Part shown: piece after piece, positions 8,959-15,927 of the stretch
How the letters are laid out: the number at the start of each line of letters is the position of its first letter
How positions within the stretch are numbered: position 1 is the stretch's first letter
NCBI GenBank assembly: GCA_002748015.1
Contig: PDRH01000043.1
Coordinates: 1 to 23,617, forward strand
DNA: 23,617 bases
Source: Bacteroidota bacterium
Lineage (GTDB): Bacteria > Bacteroidota > Bacteroidia > Bacteroidales > CAJPTX01
Direction of reading: 5' to 3'
Made by a program: the position numbers and the translations under genes
The notes under the pieces: model-generated
Database searches by the model: none
What the model saw: the letters and a program-made list of their open reading frames with translations, nothing else
Told to the model about the DNA's origin: nothing

Positions 8959-9600
8959 ATGGAGTTTTTGAATGCGCTGAAATGGCGCGCAGCAGTAAAG
9001 AAGTTTGACCCGAATAGGCGGGTTAGCGATGCAGATTTTGCGATGATAAAGGAGGCCATCCAGCTAAGCCCCTCCTCGATTGGCCTACAGCCCTACGAGG
9101 TGATGGTAATAGAGGGGGTCGAAATGCGCAGCGCGCTACAGCCGCTCTGCTGGGGGCAGGCCCAAATCGTGGAGTCCGACCGCCTACTACTCTTCTGCCA
9201 CATGCTCAGCCTACCAGATGAATACGTCGTCACCTGCGGTGAGCAGCATAGCCAAGCCAGAGGAGGCGACCCCGCCATGGTTGAGCAGGTAAAGATGGTA
9301 GTGGCCAATCTCATCGGTTCGCGTAGCGCGGAGCAGGTGGCTGCCTGGGCCAATGCTGAAGTACATATCGCGACGGGCGTAGCCATGTCGGCATGCGCTG
9401 CGCTGGGGATAGATGCCTGCCCCATCGGTGGTTTCCAAGCCGAGGATGTGAGCGAGTACCTCGGGCTGAAGGCGCGCAACCTAGGTCCCTCCCTTTTCCT
9501 TCCAATAGGCTACCGGTCGGCTAAGGACATGTACTGCCAACTACCGAAGGTGCGTAAGCCAATGGATAGCCTCTTCATCGAACCGACGCAAAAGGGCTAG
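8959..9600 (+). CDS. nitroreductase family NAD(P)H-dependent flavin oxidoreductase
   Basis: A 213-residue cytoplasmic FMN enzyme of the NfsB/nitroreductase fold, expected to reduce nitro compounds, quinones or similar electrophiles. The start is fixed at 8959 by a strong SD AAGGAG (8946-8951) with seven bases spacing; upstream in-frame starts fall inside or next to the -7 promoter box. Motifs: the N-terminal KWRAAVKKFD with FMN phosphate-contacting basic residues, SPSSIGLQPYEV, the long central helix ATGVAMSACAALGIDACPIGGF, and the C-terminal LFLPIGYRS. Length matches the group. The physiological substrate is unknown. It is divergent from the MFS exporter, which could mean a shared detoxification response, but nothing in the sequence proves that. 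The stop is TAG. Confidence 0.88.
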   Translation: MEFLNALKWRAAVKKFDPNRRVSDADFAMIKEAIQLSPSSIGLQPYEVMVIEGVEMRSALQPLCWGQAQIVESDRLLLFCHMLSLPDEYVVTCGEQHSQARGGDPAMVEQVKMVVANLIGSRSAEQVAAWANAEVHIATGVAMSACAALGIDACPIGGFQAEDVSEYLGLKARNLGPSLFLPIGYRSAKDMYCQLPKVRKPMDSLFIEPTQKG

Positions 9601-9610
9601 GGCAAGGTGT

Positions 9611-9637
9611 TTCGCAGATTATTACTAACTTTGCGAA
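9611..9637 (+). promoter_or_regulatory. ytxH promoter with flanking inverted repeat
   Basis: TAACTTTG at 9626-9633 is a perfect -7 box about 44 bases before the ytxH ATG. It is embedded in a perfect six-base inverted repeat, TTCGCA (9611-9616) and TGCGAA (9632-9637), whose half-site starts are 21 bases apart (two helical turns). That is a plausible operator layout, but six bases can occur by chance. Confidence 0.45.
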
Positions 9638-9676
9638 GATAGTTGAGGCAGCAAATCAAAATAGATAAACATTACA

Positions 9677-9985
9677 ATGGCAAAGAACAGCAACGTAGCA
9701 CTAGGCTTTCTAGTGGGCGCCGCGGCAGGTGCAATACTAGGTATACTATACGCCCCGGACAAGGGGAGCAAGACCCGTCGGAAGATTTCCCGAGAGATGG
9801 ACGACTACAAGGAGAAGGCCGGGGAGAAGATGAGCGACACGTTTGAGGACGTAAAGGAGGAGGCCGAGGAGGTTCTCTCCCGGATGAAGTCCCGAGTAGG
9901 GAAGCTCGAGAGCGACCTGAAAAGGGTGATAAAACGTAGCAAGGAGGCGGAAGCAGAAATCGTAGCGGAAGAGCCAGAGGCATAG
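9677..9985 (+). CDS. YtxH domain-containing protein
   Basis: A 102-residue protein with the YtxH layout: a glycine/alanine-rich hydrophobic segment (residues 7-25, GFLVGAAAGAILGILYAP), the characteristic YAPDKGSKTRRKI turn, then a long charged amphipathic helix (about 35-95) likely to form a coiled coil. YtxH-type proteins are small membrane-associated proteins linked to general stress in Bacillus; in Bacteroidetes the function is unknown. It has its own -7 box and is followed by a strong hairpin terminator, so it is at least partly a single-gene transcript, even though the next two genes run in the same direction. The stop is TAG. Confidence 0.85.
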   Translation: MAKNSNVALGFLVGAAAGAILGILYAPDKGSKTRRKISREMDDYKEKAGEKMSDTFEDVKEEAEEVLSRMKSRVGKLESDLKRVIKRSKEAEAEIVAEEPEA

Positions 9986-10005
9986 CGAAGCACGACGCAG
10001 GATAT

Positions 10006-10060
10006 GGCGCAGCACACACGGGGGTTCAGTCCTAACGTGGGTGTTGCGCCTTTGCTTTTT
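10006..10060 (+). terminator. rho-independent terminator after ytxH
   Basis: A 15-position stem (10006-10020 with 10036-10050) has 14 pairs, one of them G-U, and one A-G mismatch, with a 15-base loop. It is followed at once by TTTGCTTTTT. It lies between ytxH and the holin-like gene and should end or attenuate the ytxH transcript. Confidence 0.75.
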
Positions 10061-10106
10061 GGCATCTATTTCCTCTAGCAACCAACAAAATAAATAGCTT
10101 ATAGCC

Positions 10107-10703
10107 ATGCTATTCCCACGCGTATACGAGACCTCGGCGGATGTACTCGCCACTCTAAAGCTCTACGTTGACGACCAAATTTCCCTGATGCGTGCGCGGG
10201 CCATGCTGCAGATTTCAGGCCTGCTTTCATTCGTGTTGCTATCGATCTTCCTGATTATTGCGGCATCCGTTTTCTTCCTCTTCATCGCTATAGCCTTTGG
10301 GATATGGATAGGGCAAAGGCTCGGCTCTATATCCCTAGGGTTTCTCTGCTCGGCCGGCCTTTGGGTGGTCATCATGGGCATCTTCTACTACTTCCGCACG
10401 GGCCTGTTCATCGACCCCATGCTCCGCAGATTGTACCGTTTTTCAAAGGAAGCCCGCAAGCAAACCGCTGAGCGCGCAGAGGATGCCCCCTACCGTAACA
10501 CCGAGGCGCTGGAGCAATATCAGCAAGAGCTGGAACAAAAGCTACGCCATGAGGAGGCCTTTATCGCCAAGCGAATAGATGGGCTGCGCAACGATGCCTC
10601 CAACGACCTAATAGAGAGTGCGCTCGGCGTGCTAATGAAAGCTTCTAGCCTAAGCCTACTACGAGGGCTAAAGGATGCATTCAGGAAGCGTACGAACAAG
10701 TAG
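10107..10703 (+). CDS. phage-holin-family (DUF1469-like) inner-membrane protein
   Basis: A 198-residue protein with an N-terminal amphipathic helix (about residues 5-34), two transmembrane segments (about 36-66 and 74-96) separated by a short polar turn (GQRLGS), and a long charged C-terminal helical region rich in E, Q, K and R (105-165). This matches the Actinobacteria-holin/YqjE-like DUF1469 architecture commonly found beside YtxH genes in Bacteroidetes. Despite the family name there is no evidence of a phage. Function is unknown, probably envelope-related. It is preceded by a terminator and an A/T-rich leader without an SD or a clear promoter, and it ends 29 bases before ubiD. The stop is TAG. 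Confidence 0.75.
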   Translation: MLFPRVYETSADVLATLKLYVDDQISLMRARAMLQISGLLSFVLLSIFLIIAASVFFLFIAIAFGIWIGQRLGSISLGFLCSAGLWVVIMGIFYYFRTGLFIDPMLRRLYRFSKEARKQTAERAEDAPYRNTEALEQYQQELEQKLRHEEAFIAKRIDGLRNDASNDLIESALGVLMKASSLSLLRGLKDAFRKRTNK

Positions 10704-10732
10704 ACCACTAATAGCCCAGATATTCTCAAGCC

Positions 10733-12595
10733 ATGGGACGTAGCAAGGAGCTAGGACTAAGGAAACACCTAGAGAGACTCGAGGAGCGGGGAGGCGTTCA
10801 TGAGGTACCCGTAGCTGTATCCACCCACCTGGAGATGGCGGAGCTGGCGCACCGGTCGCTATTCGGCGAGCGTGCGGGCCAGGCTCTGGTACTCCGCCCC
10901 GAGGAAGAGGCGGACTTCCGGGTGGTCATGAACCTGTACTCCTCGCGGGAGCGAATGCTTGAGATACTCCGGGCCTCTAGCTACGAGGAGGTGGCGCAGC
11001 GCATAGAGAAGCTCATGAGCGAAGGGCGTACCCCGCGCCCCAGCCTCAAGCTCCGGCTTGAGGGGCTACGCGTACTCCTGGAGATTAACCGCTACCTTCC
11101 CAAGCCCCAACGAGGCGATGTGCCGGCACAAGAGGTCGTAATGCAAAGCCCAGACCTAGGGCGACTGCCCATCCTGCAAACCTGGCCCTACGATGGTGGG
11201 GCGTTCATCACGCTACCGATGGTCATAACGCGCGACCCCGATACGGGGGTTCGTAACGTTGGTATGTATCGCATGCAGGTGATGGATGGGCAGACGACCG
11301 GCATGCACTGGCATACCCATAAAACGGGTGCGAACCACTACAGAGCCTACGCCAAGCGGGGCGAGCGGATGCCCGTCGTCGTAGCACTCGGCGGCGACCC
11401 CCTGCTGGCCTACTGCGCCTCCGCCCCCCTCCCAGAGGGGATGGACGAATGGCTGCTGGCCGGCTTCCTACGCCGAGAGCCGGTTCGCCTGGCAAAGGCC
11501 AAGACCTGCGATCTAGACATCCCTGCGGAGGCAGATATCATCATAGAGGGCTACGTAGACCCCAGCGAACCCCTGCACACCGAAGGCCCCTTCGGTGACC
11601 ATACGGGCTTCTACTCCCTAGAGGATGAGTACCCTCTCTTCCATGTAACCTGCATCACCCACCGTAAGGATGCGCTTTACCCTGCCACTGTAGTGGGCGT
11701 GCCCCCCATGGAAGATGCCTATATCGCAGAGGGTACAGAGCAGATTTTTAAGCCCCTACTACAGGAGACGCTAAGCCCAGAGCTTAAGGACCTGTGGCTT
11801 CCCCCCATGGGGGTGGCGCACAACCTCGCAATTGCCTCTATTAGCCACAGCTACCCCGGGCAGGGAGAGCGCATTGCAAGCCTCTTCTGGGGAGCCGGGC
11901 AGATGATGTTTACTAAGTACATCGTGTGCGTATCCGAAGAGATTTCCCCTAGAGACGTGCCCTCCGTACTGGGGGCTATCGCCACCGGTGTCAAGGAGCG
12001 GGGGCATCTCCTATTTTCACGTGGCCCGATGGACGTATTGGATCACGCTGCAAGCAGCATGGGATATGGTGGGAAGCTGCTCATCAATGCGCAGGGTGGC
12101 ACGCACAAATCGGGAGTACAACTCAACTGGCGGGATCACCAGGAGGGCACGACCCTCTGGGTGGATAGCACGCCCCTTCTGCATGTAGTGCGCTCGGATG
12201 CGCCATTTACCCCAGATCATCATGATAGGCTACTAGCCAAGGGCAGGAGCCTATTAGGCGTGGTGCCCCTATGCCTTGCGCTGGTCGACCACAATGCCCC
12301 GATAGAAGACCCGGGTATCCTTCTATGGATAGTGCTGGGTTCAACCTCGCCCGACAGGGACATCATAGTGAAGGATCACGAGCATGGTATAAGCCTGCTG
12401 GTGGACGGCCGGGCAAAAAGGCCTGAACAAAGCGGAAGACCCTGGCCTAATGTGGTGTGTAGCCAGCAGACGACCATCAACAGGGTGGATGAACAGTGGG
12501 CAAGCTATGTACTGGGACGTTTCGTAGCATCCCCCTCGCTAAAGGTTAAGGGCTACGAGTGGGGGGAGGGTGCGCATGCAGATTTTAGCAACTAG
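10733..12595 (+). CDS. UbiD-family prenylated-FMN decarboxylase
   Basis: A 620-residue member of the UbiD family (reversible decarboxylation of aromatic or unsaturated acids using prenylated FMN). The cofactor and metal region NVGMYRMQVMDGQTTGMHWH lies at residues 175-194, with N175 and R180 in the expected places. EGPFGDHTGFYS is at 284-295, its first glutamate in the usual metal/prFMN site, and VGVPPMEDAYI is at 321-331 with the acidic catalytic-site residues. The length matches the roughly 600-residue Bacteroidetes form often annotated as menaquinone biosynthesis decarboxylase; the substrate here is not provable. No ubiX-type prenyltransferase or other quinone gene is in the window. It lies 29 bases after the holin-like gene and 11 bases (or 5) before the sensor phosphatase. 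The stop is TAG. Confidence 0.88.
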   Translation: MGRSKELGLRKHLERLEERGGVHEVPVAVSTHLEMAELAHRSLFGERAGQALVLRPEEEADFRVVMNLYSSRERMLEILRASSYEEVAQRIEKLMSEGRTPRPSLKLRLEGLRVLLEINRYLPKPQRGDVPAQEVVMQSPDLGRLPILQTWPYDGGAFITLPMVITRDPDTGVRNVGMYRMQVMDGQTTGMHWHTHKTGANHYRAYAKRGERMPVVVALGGDPLLAYCASAPLPEGMDEWLLAGFLRREPVRLAKAKTCDLDIPAEADIIIEGYVDPSEPLHTEGPFGDHTGFYSLEDEYPLFHVTCITHRKDALYPATVVGVPPMEDAYIAEGTEQIFKPLLQETLSPELKDLWLPPMGVAHNLAIASISHSYPGQGERIASLFWGAGQMMFTKYIVCVSEEISPRDVPSVLGAIATGVKERGHLLFSRGPMDVLDHAASSMGYGGKLLINAQGGTHKSGVQLNWRDHQEGTTLWVDSTPLLHVVRSDAPFTPDHHDRLLAKGRSLLGVVPLCLALVDHNAPIEDPGILLWIVLGSTSPDRDIIVKDHEHGISLLVDGRAKRPEQSGRPWPNVVCSQQTTINRVDEQWASYVLGRFVASPSLKVKGYEWGEGAHADFSN

Positions 12596-12606
12596 ACTCC
12601 GTGAAG

Positions 12607-15600
12607 ATGAAGCGACTCGTACTACTCATTGTATTTGTTTCTGGGCTGGTCGCTCTGGGCAAAGGGCAGAGCTATTCTGACAGCACAATAGTCCTCAGCA
12701 CGCTTACCGTGAGCGATGGACTCGCACAATCAACGGTACATGACATACACCTGGATACATACGGACAGCTATGGTTCGCAACCTCTGGTGGACTCTCCAG
12801 GTACGACTGGGAGGATTTCGTCACCTATCAACATCTGCCCGATGATACCACCAGCCTGGCCAACAGCTATATCAGCGGGCTTTGCGAGGGGATAAACGGT
12901 CAAACCTGGATTACAACCCGGAGCGGTCTCTCTTGCTTCGACCCGTCAACCCTCCAATTCACGAACTATACCATCAAGTATGCGGGTGCAAAGGGCCAGC
13001 AGATTCACTGCTGCTCCAATCCCATCTACGACAAAGAGGGGTATGTCTGGGTGCTCAACAGCCAGCACCTAGTTAAATTCGACGTGAACTCCGGGGAAAG
13101 TAAGCTATTCCGCTTGCCTGATGGTAACAGCGCGTGTGCTAGCCAACCTTCGCAGCAACAGCTCATTCAGGATATCGCCAATAACCTCTGGGTCGTTTCC
13201 AGGGGGAAGATTCATATCTTCAGCCCCAAAGATCGGAGTTTTATTCGTCCAGAAACCACGCCCTACAGCATTACCGAGAAGATGATGCAAGGGGTAGTGG
13301 GAATTGCCACGACTGCGCTAGGAACTATTTGGCTCAGCGATGGCAGACGCCTCATAGAGCTGAGCGCAGATGCCGGAGTGGAGCTTTACCCCCTCCCTCG
13401 CCAGCTACAAACTAAGCGCATTACTAGCCTTTGGACTGATCGCCAGGGCACCCCTTGGTTGATTATTGGCGGACAACTGGTACACTACAAACCCAAGCAG
13501 AAGCATTGGCAACTACTCAAGCTCTATAATGCGCAGGGGAAGATTTTCCTACGTCCTGATAGCCGAGGCTTCTTCAAGCAGAAGGGCAAGTACTGGCTCC
13601 CTCTCCCTATGGGTATTGGCTACTGGGAAGACCGACCGTATATGTTCGAGCCACACCTGGCAGAGCAGCATCCGATGACTCCCTTCACCTTCCGACAGGT
13701 ACGGGGGATATACTCACCGAATGATACGAGCATTTGGGTGGGGACTTTCCCCTTCGGGCTAACGAGAGTTAATCGTATCCGAGGGGGCAACAAGACCTAC
13801 CGCTGGAAGGGCGATGAAATAGAGGGTGAACGCCAGCACGTAAACCTCTTCCGACGGCTTGCAAACGGTAGGCTTATAGGGGGGACATCCAGCGGATTTA
13901 TTAGCTATCAGTCCCGAACGGACAGCTGGGGGAAAAGCTACCTGGGGGCAAGCAATCCAACCATACGCAAGCGTCTAGATGCTCTGAATATTAGCTGCCT
14001 GGAGGAGCTAGACGATGGGGCTCTAGCAATAGGTACGAGCGATAGCCTGTACTACCTCAGCGCAGACCGTCAAAACCTAGAGGGCTTTCGCCCCCTGGGG
14101 CAACTCGATGTGCAGAGCCTTGCCCTCGACCCCAAGGGCTACCTCTGGGTTGGGAGCTGTGCTGGGTTGCAACGAGTAAAGTTCCAAGATACCTCCATCT
14201 ATACCTACCACACTGCCCATGGCAAAGGGGGAGAAGGCAACCTAGCCTTTCCATCCCTGCGGATTGGTAAGGAAGGGAAAATATACGTTGGGACGAACGT
14301 GGGGCTCTTCAGCGTTGACCACTCAAAACAAGTGCTAGAAAGGGTGCTCGATGAGGGCTACTTCAACCGGAATAGCATTTCTTCCATCACCATGGACGAC
14401 CTCGGCAACCTTTGGATCGCCACGGACAAGAGCATCGCCGAGTACGACCCGTTAGAAAGAAGCTATAGGGTATATAGTACCCCTGACGGTCAGCCGCTGA
14501 AGGAGTTTAGCCCAGGTAGCTATTTCATATCCAAACAGGGACGCATCTACCTGGGCGGTGCCAATGGCTTCATATCCTTCAACCCTAAGGACAAGCCAAA
14601 AACGGACCTTGGCAACTACCGCATCATCATCTCGCAATGTCTTGCGCACAGCTCGAAGCGTTCACGAATGGTACCTGTACAGGGGACCCGTACCATAACA
14701 ATGAACCCAGAAGACAACTCCCTGACCGTTTACTTCAGCCTGCTGAATGATAATCCCAAGCACAGCGTAAAGTATCAGGCTATGCTACCCAAGCTTAGCG
14801 GGCGGTGGATTGACATATACTCCAAGAATATCATAACCTTCACCGGGCTAGATGAAGGGGAATACACCCTACACTACAGAGCCTCCATGAGCGAAGACGT
14901 ATGGATAGAGGGAACTCCGTATACCATTATCGTTAAGCGGAGCTTTCTGCGTTCAAAGCTGGCTCGGATGCTGGCGCTTGGTATGCTGGGATTGGTCCTC
15001 ATTGCCCTATTTTGGGCTGTCATCTCTAGAAACCGTAGCCATCGTGAGGCACTTGCCAAACACCAGGAGAATCTAGCCCTAATCAACCAGCAGAATCATA
15101 CGCTCGTAGCGCAAAACCAGAATATCGAAGCCTCCATCTGCTACGCTAGGCGGATACAGCAAAGTATCCTACCCTCCAGGTGGAACTTGGAAAATATACT
15201 ACCTGAGTACTTCCTGCTCTTCAGACCCAAGAATGTACTCAGCGGGGATTTCTACTGGATATCGCACTACCACTCGACTGTATACATCGCTGTGATAGAC
15301 TGTACGGGCCACGGTGTGCCCGGTGCAATGATGACCATCATAGCAGAACGCTACCTACGGAGCATTATCACTTCGCAGCAATACCAGAGCGCAGCGAGAA
15401 TACTCAATGAGCTCAACGAGCTACTCCTGCACCGAAGTAGCGACGAGGTCGGCGGTGGTATCACTGAGGATGCCATGGATATTGGACTCTGCGTGGTTGA
15501 TACCAAGCATAACATGATTGATTTTTCAGGGGGCTTCTTCTCTCTCCTGCACTACAATGCTAGCGGCTTGCATGAATACAAAGGCGACTCCATATTCAGC

Positions 15601-15879
15601 GGGGTAAACCCGGGGGTAACATTCACTTCGCGCCAGCTTCGCTACACGCCGATGGATATGTTCTACCTGTACTCAGACGGCTATACAGATCAGTTTGGCA
15701 AGGATGGACAAGAGAGGTTCGGACAAGAGAGGTTTAAGGGTCTAATCGCCCGTATGGCAAGCCTACCGACGAAAGCACAATCAGAAATCCTCAACTCTGA
15801 ACTAGAAAACTGGATGGGACTGGAGGAGCAGGTAGACGACATAACCGTGCTGGGATTCCGCAGCCAATTCACCGAATAG
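12607..15879 (+). CDS. periplasmic beta-propeller sensor with cytoplasmic SpoIIE/PP2C phosphatase
   Basis: A 1090-residue one-protein transmembrane signalling device. Order: signal peptide (1-20); periplasmic propeller repeats of the two-component-regulator type (about 25-690), with many copies of a pattern like DxxGxLWxAT/GLxxYD; a Y_Y_Y-like beta domain (about 700-775); one transmembrane helix (about 785-805); a short coiled linker; and a SpoIIE-type PP2C domain (about 845-1090). The phosphatase motifs are intact: SGDFYW, DCTGHGVPGAMM, YSDGYTDQFG and DDITVLGF supply the metal-binding aspartates. The output is thus Ser/Thr dephosphorylation, not the histidine kinase usual for such propellers. 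The target is unknown; no anti-sigma or STAS gene is nearby. GTG 12601 is an alternative start. The gene closely follows ubiD without an SD, so coupling is likely. A 15-base tandem duplication sits at 15706-15735. The stop is TAG. Confidence 0.88.
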   Translation: MKRLVLLIVFVSGLVALGKGQSYSDSTIVLSTLTVSDGLAQSTVHDIHLDTYGQLWFATSGGLSRYDWEDFVTYQHLPDDTTSLANSYISGLCEGINGQTWITTRSGLSCFDPSTLQFTNYTIKYAGAKGQQIHCCSNPIYDKEGYVWVLNSQHLVKFDVNSGESKLFRLPDGNSACASQPSQQQLIQDIANNLWVVSRGKIHIFSPKDRSFIRPETTPYSITEKMMQGVVGIATTALGTIWLSDGRRLIELSADAGVELYPLPRQLQTKRITSLWTDRQGTPWLIIGGQLVHYKPKQKHWQLLKLYNAQGKIFLRPDSRGFFKQKGKYWLPLPMGIGYWEDRPYMFEPHLAEQHPMTPFTFRQVRGIYSPNDTSIWVGTFPFGLTRVNRIRGGNKTYRWKGDEIEGERQHVNLFRRLANGRLIGGTSSGFISYQSRTDSWGKSYLGASNPTIRKRLDALNISCLEELDDGALAIGTSDSLYYLSADRQNLEGFRPLGQLDVQSLALDPKGYLWVGSCAGLQRVKFQDTSIYTYHTAHGKGGEGNLAFPSLRIGKEGKIYVGTNVGLFSVDHSKQVLERVLDEGYFNRNSISSITMDDLGNLWIATDKSIAEYDPLERSYRVYSTPDGQPLKEFSPGSYFISKQGRIYLGGANGFISFNPKDKPKTDLGNYRIIISQCLAHSSKRSRMVPVQGTRTITMNPEDNSLTVYFSLLNDNPKHSVKYQAMLPKLSGRWIDIYSKNIITFTGLDEGEYTLHYRASMSEDVWIEGTPYTIIVKRSFLRSKLARMLALGMLGLVLIALFWAVISRNRSHREALAKHQENLALINQQNHTLVAQNQNIEASICYARRIQQSILPSRWNLENILPEYFLLFRPKNVLSGDFYWISHYHSTVYIAVIDCTGHGVPGAMMTIIAERYLRSIITSQQYQSAARILNELNELLLHRSSDEVGGGITEDAMDIGLCVVDTKHNMIDFSGGFFSLLHYNASGLHEYKGDSIFSGVNPGVTFTSRQLRYTPMDMFYLYSDGYTDQFGKDGQERFGQERFKGLIARMASLPTKAQSEILNSELENWMGLEEQVDDITVLGFRSQFTE
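15706..15735 (+). repeat. 15-bp tandem duplication inside the PP2C domain
   Basis: GGACAAGAGAGGTT is repeated twice, head to tail, each copy 15 bases with only the last base differing (C, then T). It encodes GQERF-GQERF, directly after the metal-binding YSDGYTDQFG motif. Confidence 0.9.
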
Positions 15880-15927
15880 CGTAGCTATCAACGAATATAC
15901 GACTAAGGAGCAGAAGCGATAAAAGAG

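Noticed and set aside
10107..10703. Prophage remnant suggested by the holin-family protein
   Set aside because: No endolysin, integrase, portal, capsid or attachment repeats are nearby. DUF1469-type proteins are common chromosomal membrane proteins.
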